From contig NZ_WKJO01000001.1 of the NCBI RefSeq assembly GCF_009674605.1, forward strand, positions 496,001-560,000: a stretch of 64,000 nt of DNA. The letters run 5' to 3'. Positions 45,344-53,351 of this stretch are shown here, piece after piece (position 1 is the first letter of the stretch; every line of letters starts with the position of its first letter). A program made the position numbers and the translations under genes. The notes beneath the pieces were generated by a model. That model saw nothing but the letters and a program-made list of their open reading frames with translations. It did not search any database and had not been told where the DNA came from. The stretch is from Haloferax litoreum. Lineage in GTDB: Archaea; Halobacteriota; Halobacteria; Halobacteriales; Haloferacaceae.

Positions 45344-47722
45344 TTAGGCCGGTTTCGCCGAGACGAATCGCTCTGGCTCATTATTGACTGTGAAGACATC
45401 GCCATCTGAGAACCAACTCCCAACCTCTGTCTCGACTAATTGGTTTACAACTTCTTTGAGACGCTGGAATACAGCTTCAGAGAGAACATCTTTGAGCATC
45501 AGAAGCAACTGCTTGAGGTATTCTACGGAGAGGCCATCAAGGATGTCGAAGAGTGTGATACCCGTCACTTCGAGATACCCGACTTCGATGATTTCAGCAA
45601 TCAATTGAGTCTCTCCAATGTCGATTAGACTTCGTAGCGACCAATGGAGGACGCGCTCGACCCCACCAACGCATTTCCAACCACAGTACTTAGCCAGACG
45701 GGCGAGTCCGGTCTTAGCGGCGATAGTACCAGTTGCAGAGAACGCCAGCTTATGACCGTTGGCTATGGTAAATGTGCCTCCTGTCTGATAGAGTAGATAA
45801 ACATCAATGACGAGGACAGTGGTCGCGATCAAGACCCCAACCTTAGCAGCACGAAGTTCAGATTCGTTTGCACTCACTACATTCTGTGCTTGGTCGTGGA
45901 GCGTAGCATAGTCTGAAACTATCGTGAGGACAGAACTCATTCTCGAACCAACACGAATCGCCTGCTTGAGACGTCCCTCAAGGGCACCACTCGGAATTCC
46001 GATACCGAGGTCGGCTTGAATCAAATCGAGGATTTGATACAGGCCAGCTTGTTTGAAATTCGAAATAATCGTGACCTTAGTTCCAGTGAAATTCGCATCA
46101 TCCAGTTCCACAATTGCTTGGCTGTATTCCATCACCGGCCCAGCATCTGCGTCGTCTGTCGCTACCGAGTGGAGGAACTGCACCATGCTATCGATGAAGT
46201 ATCCAAGCGCTTGTTCCTGATTAGCCGTGATTTGGAGACTTGAACTCTTGTCGTGAAGTGGGTCTTTCTCCACTGGGTTGTAGCCCTTGACAGCCACCTC
46301 AGTTCCGTCCGGTATTCCGTCTCCATCGGTGTCAGCGTTCGTTGGACTCGTCTGGAGGTATTTGGCCTCCCGAGCATCGCTCAGACCGTCGCCGTCTGTG
46401 TCGTTCTTCAACGGGTCTGTTCCATACTCGTTCACTTCTTGTCCATCAGTCAGAGCATCGCCATCCGTGTCAGGGTTTGTTGCGTTGGTACCAAAGGTGT
46501 GCTTTTCTGGGCCGTCTTTGAGATCGTCACCGTCGGTATCAGGGTCAAGTGGCTCTGTTGCGAATCGGAGCGTCTCGTTACCATCCAGAAGGCCGTCAGA
46601 ATCAGTGTCGTTGATAACTGGATCCGTCGGGTAGACCTTCGTCTCGTTCCAATCGTCTAAGCCGTCCGCGTCTGTGTCGGCTAATGTGACGTTGGTCTCA
46701 CCGTACCACTCAACGCCGTCATTCAACCCATCGTCGTCAATGTCTGGGTCTGAGACGTTCAGTATCTCAGTTCTGACCTCGATGCTGTCGCTTACGTTGT
46801 CGAAATCAGTGTCGTTGTTCAGTGGATCACTCCCGTACTGATGAATTTCTGCCCCGTCTAACAGCGAATCGTTGTCAGTGTCATTTTGGATAGGTGAAGT
46901 GCCGTGGTCAAATTCGGCACCATCTTTGAGACCATCGTTATCGGTGTCACTGACGTTTACCAAAGTGACCAACATCAACTCGCGGCTATCATTGAGGCCG
47001 TCTGAGTCTGTGTCTGCCTTGCGTGGGTTCAGTTTGTCTGAAGTCGCTTCTCGAACGTCGCTCAGAGAGTCGCCATCAGTATCCCACGAGACAAGAGATG
47101 TGTTCAGTTCCCACTCTCGCTTGTCAGGTAAGAGGTCGTGGTCAGTGTCACGATTGGTCGCGTTAGAACCTATCTCAAATTCGAGTCCGTCGTCAAGCCC
47201 ATCCCCATCAGTGTCTGCGTTTACTGGCGAAGTGCTGTTTGTCACCTCGATTAAATCGGAAAGAGAGTCTCCGTCAGTATCAGCCTGTGTAGGGTCAGTT
47301 CCGTTGGTTGTTTCTACAAGGTCGGTTATTCCGTCCCCGTCAGAATCCACTGAGCTCGCATTCGTGCCGAGTTCGACTTCTTCGGTATCGTTCAATCCGT
47401 CCGCATCTGTATCTGGATTAGTAGCATTTAGAATCGGTGAGGAAATTTCTCGGCCGTCAATAAGCCCGTCGCCATCCGTATCCCGTGCCTGCCAGTCAAC
47501 ACTCTTGGTCCATTCTGTCCCATTTCTGAGCCCATCGTTGTCGGCATCCATAATCGGGACAGCGACGACACTTGGGCTAATCATAGCCAGAACCATGATG
47601 ACAACCAGCCCGCGTTGTGAGAGTTGCTGGATGGTCTCCCGTTGGACGAATTGTAGATTCGGTGGGACACGGTGGTGGAGGGAGAGGAGTACCTTTCTAA
47701 ACTTCTCAGTCGTCCCTTTCAT
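45344..47722 (-). CDS. Exported protein with 19 calcium-type Asp repeats
   Basis: Protein of 792 residues. A hydrophobic signal or anchor is at about 38-55 (RGLVVIMVLAMISPSVVA), after an unusually long 37-residue start. From about 59 to 480 there are 19 copies of a repeat of the type DTDGDGLxDxxE, each about 20-24 residues apart, as in thrombospondin type-3 or OmpA-linker repeats that bind Ca2+. Several carry N-x-S/T sites suited to archaeal N-glycosylation. The C-terminal 310 residues are different, with a hydrophobic stretch near 626-646 (VGVLIATTVLVIDVYLLYQ) and a Cys-Gly-Trp-Lys-Cys pair near 690. It could be a cell-surface adhesin or an effector with a rigid stalk. The function is unknown. 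Confidence 0.8.
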   Translation of the reverse strand: MKGTTEKFRKVLLSLHHRVPPNLQFVQRETIQQLSQRGLVVIMVLAMISPSVVAVPIMDADNDGLRNGTEWTKSVDWQARDTDGDGLIDGREISSPILNATNPDTDADGLNDTEEVELGTNASSVDSDGDGITDLVETTNGTDPTQADTDGDSLSDLIEVTNSTSPVNADTDGDGLDDGLEFEIGSNATNRDTDHDLLPDKREWELNTSLVSWDTDGDSLSDVREATSDKLNPRKADTDSDGLNDSRELMLVTLVNVSDTDNDGLKDGAEFDHGTSPIQNDTDNDSLLDGAEIHQYGSDPLNNDTDFDNVSDSIEVRTEILNVSDPDIDDDGLNDGVEWYGETNVTLADTDADGLDDWNETKVYPTDPVINDTDSDGLLDGNETLRFATEPLDPDTDGDDLKDGPEKHTFGTNATNPDTDGDALTDGQEVNEYGTDPLKNDTDGDGLSDAREAKYLQTSPTNADTDGDGIPDGTEVAVKGYNPVEKDPLHDKSSSLQITANQEQALGYFIDSMVQFLHSVATDDADAGPVMEYSQAIVELDDANFTGTKVTIISNFKQAGLYQILDLIQADLGIGIPSGALEGRLKQAIRVGSRMSSVLTIVSDYATLHDQAQNVVSANESELRAAKVGVLIATTVLVIDVYLLYQTGGTFTIANGHKLAFSATGTIAAKTGLARLAKYCGWKCVGGVERVLHWSLRSLIDIGETQLIAEIIEVGYLEVTGITLFDILDGLSVEYLKQLLLMLKDVLSEAVFQRLKEVVNQLVETEVGSWFSDGDVFTVNNEPERFVSAKPA

Positions 47723-47928
47723 TAAGTCAATTATATATCAAAATCTCTGGGTAAATAAGTCTTCTAGGCTATGAGAAGAAGACAGCTGTTGAGGTGGTTC
47801 TGTAGAGGTCCAGAGAGTCTGGTAGAATAGGTGTGCAACATACAGAGAGCGAGTTCAGGCATCGGGTATTATTCGTTTTACGCTCTCTGGGAAAACAACC
47901 GACAGGTCGGAGGTCGTGTTGATCAAAC

Positions 47929-48525
47929 TCACAGAAGAGCTACCGTTCGATCTTCGAAGATGAACCAGAGAGCCCAGATTGTACCAGTGAAATCACCGTC
48001 CCTGACTACAAACTGAACTCGATCCAGATCGTTGATTTGGGTTTGCTCCTTGCTCTCCGCCGTCGGTAGTTTCTTGATCTGTTCCCGTAGTACATACCCT
48101 GATCCAGTTTCAGTTGCCAATACGCCGCTCTCTTTCCCTTTGTATTCATTTCCAACGAAGATAGCGCGATAGCTGGAATTTGGAGAACAGAATCGTATTT
48201 CGATCTCAGCGTCGTCGTCTAACTGATCAACATCAGCATTGATGTAGACACTGCTTCTGGTAGCCTCAGGGACAGAAGCTGGGATTTCACCGACTACTTT
48301 TCCATCAGCAACCGAGTCTTCGGTCGAGATTTTCAACCCATTATTGTTGTCATTTTGAACATTCTTTGCGGTGAGCTTGGCGGACCCACGTGACGAAACG
48401 GACAGGTCTGATGAATCAACCGCCCCTGGCCGCTCACTGGTACTTCCGAGACACCCAGTCATGGATCCCAGCGCAACTGCAACGGCCAAGAACTTTCGAC
48501 GGCTTGTATTTTCAATGCCGAACAT
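47929..48525 (-). CDS. Tat-exported lipoprotein, unknown function
   Basis: Protein of 198 residues with a twin-arginine signal (TSRRKFLAVAVALGSM) and lipobox Cys25, so it should be exported folded and lipid-anchored outside the cell. After a Ser-rich spacer, the domain at about 50-198 appears beta-rich (SAKLTAKNVQNDNNNGLKIS; EIEIRFCSPNSSYRAIFVG). No family is recognised. It lies next to the calcium-repeat protein on the same strand, about 200 bp upstream; both are predicted to be extracellular and may be partners. Confidence 0.7.
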   Translation of the reverse strand: MFGIENTSRRKFLAVAVALGSMTGCLGSTSERPGAVDSSDLSVSSRGSAKLTAKNVQNDNNNGLKISTEDSVADGKVVGEIPASVPEATRSSVYINADVDQLDDDAEIEIRFCSPNSSYRAIFVGNEYKGKESGVLATETGSGYVLREQIKKLPTAESKEQTQINDLDRVQFVVRDGDFTGTIWALWFIFEDRTVALL

Positions 48526-48625
48526 TGTGTTAGGAAGTTAGGTAGCCGGAGGATTAATCTCGGATAATGTTTTACACCCTGAATTATAATATCAAGCAGA
48601 ATTTATTGAGCGGTATAATTTGGCG

Positions 48626-49252
48626 ATGTCTGGCGATTCTACCGACACACATCCAGCAAGGAAGATTGACCGGGAGGAGCTCAAGCATAAGTTAGGTGAA
48701 CTCAACGAGGATGTACCCGCATTGACTAGGAGGGTGCTCGCAACCGAGTTTCCTGAAGTCGAACCACAAACTGTGGGTAACAACTTAGACGACCTAGCAG
48801 AAGACGAGGAAATCTGCAGATTCAACGACGGGAATACGAAACTCTACTGGTACCCCCGTAGACATGATGAGGGCGGGACAGTCACGTACAGTGAACTCAT
48901 CGACGAGTCGATTGACTGGGAAGAAATCGACATGACCACGATTCCTAAAGAGGTCGCCCAAGAGATCGCTGCTGAACGATTACCATATTACCAACCCCGG
49001 AGCTTCTGGACTCAAACAACTCACGCCAGTCAACTCGGCGTAATGATCGCCTTCGGAATGGTCATACTGGGGATCGGTGGACTCGTCGGCGGTACTCTCG
49101 GATTGGGACAAAGTACAGCTGCTGGGATATTCCAAGCCGGTCTGTGGTTGTCACTATTCGCAATGGTTGGATTCGTAGTCTCAATAGTCCTAGACAATCT
49201 TGCCGCACAAGGGCACCTCCCGGTAAATCCGTTTTCGAGATTCCAGTCATAA
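48626..49252 (+). CDS. Winged-helix-like protein with two membrane helices
   Basis: Protein of 208 residues. The N-terminal half suggests a DNA-binding or protein-binding winged helix (DREELKHKLGELNEDVPALT; QTVGNNLDDLAEDEEICRF; wing TKLYWYPR). The C-terminal half has two hydrophobic helices (about 138-160 and 168-190) with Gly-rich packing (GIGGLVGGTLGLG). The ATG at 48626 is preferred over a TTG two codons earlier. It is divergent from the lipoprotein gene. It may be a membrane-bound regulator; the role is unknown. Confidence 0.6.
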   Translation: MSGDSTDTHPARKIDREELKHKLGELNEDVPALTRRVLATEFPEVEPQTVGNNLDDLAEDEEICRFNDGNTKLYWYPRRHDEGGTVTYSELIDESIDWEEIDMTTIPKEVAQEIAAERLPYYQPRSFWTQTTHASQLGVMIAFGMVILGIGGLVGGTLGLGQSTAAGIFQAGLWLSLFAMVGFVVSIVLDNLAAQGHLPVNPFSRFQS

Positions 49253-49311
49253 TCTCGTGGGCGTCCCGCTAACGCTGCGTACGATGGCTCGCGTAAGTGC
49301 AAACTGTCGCC

Positions 49312-49325
49312 ATTCGATATCGAAT
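49312..49325. repeat. Perfect 14-bp palindrome
   Basis: ATTCGATATCGAAT is perfectly self-complementary and lies in the gap of about 175 bp between the winged-helix/membrane gene and the end of the recombinase gene at 49427. It could be a protein-binding site; nothing more can be said. Confidence 0.3.
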
Positions 49326-49426
49326 CCTCGGGATTGAGAAGAAGATGCGAGCTGTCGCCGACGGCAGCGTTGTAACCGATTGAGGTGCGATTTCAATGAA
49401 CCCGCTGCGACTCGTCTTCTAGGTTG

Positions 49427-50551
49427 CTACCAGCAGTTTCGAACGTACTCAGAGCGGTCCTGTTTCCGTTTTTGCTCCGTACGTGGGTCGTAGTGTCTTC
49501 GAAGAGTTTGCACGGACACATCGAACCGCTCACTCGCAATGTCTGGTCTCAGTCCGCTACTCAAGTGATGAACAATCGCACCCCGACGAATCGCGTGTGG
49601 GTAGAACGAAACGGGGCAGACTTCCGAGCGGGCACTACACTCACCGTCACAGTTTACAGAACTGTCCGGACTCGTGTTCCAGCGACAACTCGTTGCTTCG
49701 TACACTTTTCGACGCAGTGTGGATCGAGCAGCTCTACCTTGCGACGTAGCGAACAGCGGAGAGCGACCGAACTCATCAGTCACGTCCGGTCGTTCAAGTT
49801 CAATGTAGATTTCAATCGCGTTCACCACACACTCCTTGAGTGCGACGTTTCGCTCACCATTCCCAACATGGTCCTTGGTTTCACTCCCGTTCTTGAGACG
49901 AGTGCCTGTTGTCGGGCGGTGGCGTAATCTAATCTCGTTTTCTTCCGGGACGAAATCCCGGATGTCGAGTGAACGCGCTCCACCGATTCGAAGGCCTGCA
50001 TTCCAGAGGAGTTCAATCAGTGCGTGCTTCAGCGTTCCTCGCCGTTGGTTTCGGAGCTGCTCAAGAATTAATTCTGCCTCTCGAGTAGACAGGGCCTCAT
50101 CACGAGCCTTGGGGGAGAGTCCAAGGTCATCTTTATCCAGAATTCGGTAGAGCGACTCATCGCAGTATCCTCGCTTGGTGAGCCACCGAAGCCAACCGCG
50201 TACGTTCTTTGTGTACGTGAGAATCGTTGCGTCAGAGTTGTACCGTTCTTGGAGTGAGTCAACGTAACTGTCCAAGAGATGAATAGAGAGTTCCGACGGT
50301 TCAGCGACTTCATTCGATTCGGAGAACTCGATGAAATCCAAAATGGTTCGCTTGTATTGAGCGCGTGTCGATGGGCTACGGTCTTGCCGGCGAGACAGGA
50401 ACCGTTCGTAGAGTGTTACTAGAGATTCTTGGTTCGGTTTTTCTAGTCGTTGCCCCTTAGACTGATCACTGCCTTGCGTGATTTCGAGAACTTTTCTTAT
50501 CGCTACAGGGTCGTTGATCCGAGCCAATATCTGCTCTAGTTGCTTGTTCAT
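49427..50551 (-). CDS. Tyrosine recombinase (active-site complete)
   Basis: Tyrosine recombinase of 374 residues. Catalytic Arg188 (NAGLRIGGARSLD), His319/Arg322 (HAIRRGAIVHHL) and Tyr354 (RRHYDPRTEQ) are all present. The N-terminal SAM-like domain is at about 40-135. A Cys-rich stretch (Cys289, 301, 305, 312) lies just before the HxxR box, as in the element's integrase at 31703, and FGRSPLFATSQGR matches that protein too, so the two are related. The ATG overlaps the end of the upstream gene by 4 bp; that gene encodes a truncated, inactive relative, so the two are made together. Confidence 0.88.
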   Translation of the reverse strand: MNKQLEQILARINDPVAIRKVLEITQGSDQSKGQRLEKPNQESLVTLYERFLSRRQDRSPSTRAQYKRTILDFIEFSESNEVAEPSELSIHLLDSYVDSLQERYNSDATILTYTKNVRGWLRWLTKRGYCDESLYRILDKDDLGLSPKARDEALSTREAELILEQLRNQRRGTLKHALIELLWNAGLRIGGARSLDIRDFVPEENEIRLRHRPTTGTRLKNGSETKDHVGNGERNVALKECVVNAIEIYIELERPDVTDEFGRSPLFATSQGRAARSTLRRKVYEATSCRWNTSPDSSVNCDGECSARSEVCPVSFYPHAIRRGAIVHHLSSGLRPDIASERFDVSVQTLRRHYDPRTEQKRKQDRSEYVRNCW

Positions 50552-51483
50552 TCAGAATCGAGAGTTGATGAAATCGCATAGTGCCAGACGTCAGTGGGGG
50601 TGAGTGTCTGGAACCTTGTCTCAGAAACCTGTGCGCGATACTGTGAGCTTCCCAGCTTGTTTCGGAATTTCGAGTAATCGCTAGCTGCTTCACTGGCTAG
50701 TTTGAATGAACGGCGAAGGGTTGATGCGCTAATTCGACCATGAGTGGTCGTGAATAGAGGATTGGATTTAGAGTCATTCACCGCCTTACGCTCGTGTTCA
50801 ATATACGTCCTGAGAGCAGTGCAGGCACCATCAGAGAGCTTCGCAGTTCGTCGGTTGAGCAAGCCAACTGAACTCACAAGGTAGTTTTTAGAAATGCCAA
50901 CTGAGAGCGTCTTGTTCTCCAAATTGACGTCTGAGCGATCGAGCTCTATGAGCTGTCCTGGACGGCTCTTGGTGTCGCGCAATAACTCGACAAACGCGTG
51001 TGTTCTGGTCCCGGACCCTCTATCTTGGAGATAAGCGATCATAGCTTCAGATGACCAATGAAGCTCAGGACTTGGGTTGTTTAAACTGGAAAAGCGTGGG
51101 GCAAATTCTTTCGCAACAGAATGAACGGCCAATGAAGGATACTCTTCTAGAGAGGTGGCAATTTGAAACCGGAGCGCGTCTGGGCTACTCTTTGTAATGT
51201 AAGCAAGGAAATTAGTCAGGGTGTAGAGATATCCATGGATAGTGTCAGGTCTCTGGTCTTCCTCAGAGAGAAGAAATTCGACAAATCCGCTTATCTGATT
51301 AAAGCTTGAACTCGACTTCCTATCAGAAGTCTTCTGAAGCCAATTGACAAATTTTATTATGGCAGTTTGATGTGATAAGAAAGTTTGCTCTGGGACTTCT
51401 TGTGATAGGACATTGAGGTATGTGGAAGATGCTTCTTCGAGATTTCCCAAAGGTCCTCGACCACTAGTCTGAGGGGTCCTCAT
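50548..51483 (-). CDS. Catalytically inactive recombinase-like protein
   Basis: Protein of 311 residues with the layout of a tyrosine recombinase: N-terminal SAM-like half (LSHQTAIIKFVNWLQKTSDR; YLYTLTNFLAYITKS) and a catalytic-domain-like second half (AFVELLRDTKSRPGQLIELD; NPLFTTTHGRISASTLRRSF). An Arg can be aligned with the first catalytic Arg (TKSRPGQLIEL). The HxxR box is replaced by TPTDVWHYAIS, and the chain ends there, so the Tyr nucleophile is absent. It overlaps the active recombinase gene by 4 bp (ATGA). It is probably a partner or regulator rather than a decayed gene, since the frame is fully open and coupled. Confidence 0.75.
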   Translation of the reverse strand: MRTPQTSGRGPLGNLEEASSTYLNVLSQEVPEQTFLSHQTAIIKFVNWLQKTSDRKSSSSFNQISGFVEFLLSEEDQRPDTIHGYLYTLTNFLAYITKSSPDALRFQIATSLEEYPSLAVHSVAKEFAPRFSSLNNPSPELHWSSEAMIAYLQDRGSGTRTHAFVELLRDTKSRPGQLIELDRSDVNLENKTLSVGISKNYLVSSVGLLNRRTAKLSDGACTALRTYIEHERKAVNDSKSNPLFTTTHGRISASTLRRSFKLASEAASDYSKFRNKLGSSQYRAQVSETRFQTLTPTDVWHYAISSTLDSE

Positions 51484-51531
51484 TCTTGCAGCATCCTCCA
51501 GTTGCTACCCGAGAGGGGGTCACGTGCAGTT

Positions 51532-51619
51532 CTGTCCGAGTGGGTACTGAATGACCATTTCGCGCGATAGAATGGAAGATCTTTCTTCCCACATGGTCAC
51601 TCAGTGACCACTCGGACAG
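51532..51619. repeat. 26-bp inverted repeat upstream of recombinase operon
   Basis: Arms at 51532-51557 and 51594-51619 are inverted copies with three mismatches, separated by 36 bp. The right arm itself contains the perfect 17-bp palindrome TGGTCACTCAGTGACCA. A further small dyad GGAAG-N6-CTTCC lies in the spacer at 51574-51589. It begins 49 bp upstream of the inactive-recombinase start codon, and the IS was inserted 8 bp to its right. It has the form of a recombinase core site or an operator with paired binding sites. Confidence 0.6.
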
Positions 51620-51627
51620 TAGTGGCA

Positions 51628-51635
51628 GTAATTTT
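51628..51635. repeat. IS target duplication, left copy
   Basis: GTAATTTT directly before the left inverted repeat of the IS. It is identical to the eight bases after the right end. Confidence 0.85.
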
Positions 51636-51813
51636 GGCTCTGTTGAAACCCTATTTGTCAGATATCTTTCCTACTGAAACAGCTGCTACGGAGACGTGCT
51701 TACCTCACACGGACGAAGAGTGGCCTCAAGCTCGTCGGGTCGGTCAGCATACTCTTTTCGTGCAGGCTGAGTCAAAAAGAATATTTTAGCATATCTGCAC
51801 TCTACTCGTACGG

Positions 51814-52359
51814 ATGAGAGGCCCTGAAGAAGATGAAGAAATCGAACGAGCGATCCAGTATTTAGTCCACTCGTTCGAAACATCAGGGAATAATCCCAAA
51901 CCGGTGATACTCCATAGTACACGAGTCGGGATGGATCTTTACGACAGAGGATACGAGAAGCCCATCGTCATCTCCGGCTTCCTCCACGATCTAATAGAGG
52001 ATACGGATGTGACTGCTGCTGAGATTCGCTCGGAGTTCGGAGACGACGTTGGAAATATTGTGGCAGCCACCAGTTTCGACGAGAGTATAGACGACTATCT
52101 TGAACAGCACTACGATATCTATGAAAGATGCTTCGAACTTGGACGACCTGCTGTCGTCGTGAAAGCTGTGGATATCCTCGATAACAGTGATTACTACCAT
52201 TTGGGGGGGTCAGAGGAACTACGAAAAAACCTGATCGAGAAAATGGACTACTTCATCAGACACTCTGAACCGTATATTGGAGACGAAGACATCTATCAGG
52301 AACTAAAGGACAAGTTCCCCATCGTGAAGGAACGATTGGAAATAAAACCCGACAATTGA
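51814..52359 (+). CDS. SpoT/Mesh1-like HD hydrolase carried by the IS
   Basis: HD-domain protein of 181 residues, close in size to small alarmone hydrolases. The metal-binding and catalytic residues fit the RelA/SpoT hydrolase pattern: His34 (VILHSTRVGM), His58-Asp59 with the HDxxEDT form (FLHDLIEDTDVT), and Asp120 with Asn124 (VVKAVDILDN, compare KLADRLHN in SpoT). These suggest removal of the 3'-pyrophosphate of (p)ppGpp or a related nucleotide; other HD substrates are possible. A TATA-like GAATATTTTA lies about 30 bp before the ATG, so it has its own promoter. It lies wholly between the IS ends. Archaea generally lack long RelA/SpoT proteins, so the cargo is unexpected. Confidence 0.8.
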   Translation: MRGPEEDEEIERAIQYLVHSFETSGNNPKPVILHSTRVGMDLYDRGYEKPIVISGFLHDLIEDTDVTAAEIRSEFGDDVGNIVAATSFDESIDDYLEQHYDIYERCFELGRPAVVVKAVDILDNSDYYHLGGSEELRKNLIEKMDYFIRHSEPYIGDEDIYQELKDKFPIVKERLEIKPDN

Positions 52360-52434
52360 TTTATGGCTTGTTTGCACCGTGTTCCGGCTGGCCATCGAGT
52401 CAAAAGTGGCACGTTGCTGTTCTACATCTAACGG

Positions 52435-53256
52435 TCAGAATGTCTTGTCGATATTGTGAATGAGGCAGCTGACGACGAGTTCCCGGAACTTCTTCCACCA
52501 ATGTCGTGAGCGGACGAATGCGCCATATTTCCGTTTGAGACGGGAATTCACCGTCTCGTTCTGACTGCGTTGGCCGTAGAGGTCGGTGTCCAGCCGAGCG
52601 TTCCATGCCTTGTGGAGCGACGAAAAATCGCGGTGCTTGATGAGAGGACGAACACCATTTTCACGGGCTAACAAGCGAATCTTCTGGTCGTCGTATCCTT
52701 TGTCGCCAAGGAGAATCGCTACTTCTTCGGCATTTCGCTTGATGAGCGACGGTGCGATCTTCGAGTCGTGCTTTCTGGTCGTCGTTACGTGCAGATCAAG
52801 AATCGCATTCGCTCTCGTGTCCACGAGCAGTGTGACTTTCAACTGCTGAATCGTCAACTATGTTCGCTTCGTGTAGTGTTTCGAGGCGTGACTACGGTCG
52901 AATCCGGAGGCGTCGATCCCGACGGCACCGTTGGTCGGGAGGAGCGTAATCGAGGGGTTGAGAAGGACACGCCAGACAGCCATATCGAGTCGATTGAACG
53001 CCTTACACAACGTCGAAGGTGACGGGAGTTCCTCAAGATCGATGGCGCTCCGAATGCGAGGCATCTCGATCAGCTCGTTAAGCAGGGTTCGGTACGTTGT
53101 ATTCTTCCGCACCTTGAGACAGAGCAGGACGATGTGCTGGTGGAGTGTGTACCGTCGTTTCGAGAATCTTGAGGAGTAGCGAGCGACAGCTCGTTGAGCC
53201 AAGTTATACGCTTGCTCAACGAACCGGAGCAACCGCGAATTCGGGAGGGCCTGCAT
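52435..53256 (-). pseudogene. IS5-type DDE transposase with in-frame TAG stop
   Basis: The transposase reads from ATG 53256 through YSSRFSKRRYTLHQH and the first catalytic Asp (GIDASGFDRSHASKHY) to KRT, then TAG at 52860-52858. It continues in the same frame with LTIQQLKVTLLVDTRAN, second Asp (LLGDKGYDDQKIRLL), and Glu (QNETVNSRLKRKYG) to the stop at 52435. Without the TAG it would be a complete protein of about 273 residues with all three DDE residues, so a single nonsense change (for example AAG to TAG) has disabled it unless the stop is read through. No frameshift is seen. Confidence 0.85.
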
Positions 53257-53308
53257 TTAGTCAAACTACTGGATGAACCTGTAACTCTCTGAGGATTTCA
53301 ACAGAGCC

Positions 53309-53316
53309 GTAATTTT
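53309..53316. repeat. IS target duplication, right copy
   Basis: GTAATTTT, identical to 51628-51635, directly after the right terminal repeat. Confidence 0.85.
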
Positions 53317-53351
53317 GGAATGTGCAAAGACGTTTACAGCAGTCTGAAGTT

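Larger units (their letters stand above)
51636..53308. mobile_element. IS5-type insertion sequence with passenger gene, 1673 bp
   Basis: The ends are inverted repeats: GGCTCTGTTGAAACCCT at 51636-51652 and, on the other strand, GGCTCTGTTGAAATCCT from 53308 inward (one mismatch in 17). Both ends are flanked by the same 8 bp, GTAATTTT, so the whole segment moved as one unit. It contains a DDE transposase gene on the minus strand and, convergent to it, a gene for a SpoT-like HD hydrolase. That passenger makes it longer than the usual 0.9-1.1 kb of such elements. The transposase has one internal stop codon. Confidence 0.88.

Noticed and set aside
46253-47774. Open frames on the plus strand opposite the Asp-repeat protein
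   Set aside because: They look repetitive (SxSVSxxxG) only because the opposite strand codes for a 19-fold repeat. No start signal or domain is present.
50548-51483. A frameshifted ordinary recombinase pseudogene
   Set aside because: The frame is open for 311 codons with a normal end overlapping the next start by 4 bp, and no catalytic remnants occur in the other frames beyond its end, so a deliberately shortened protein fits better.
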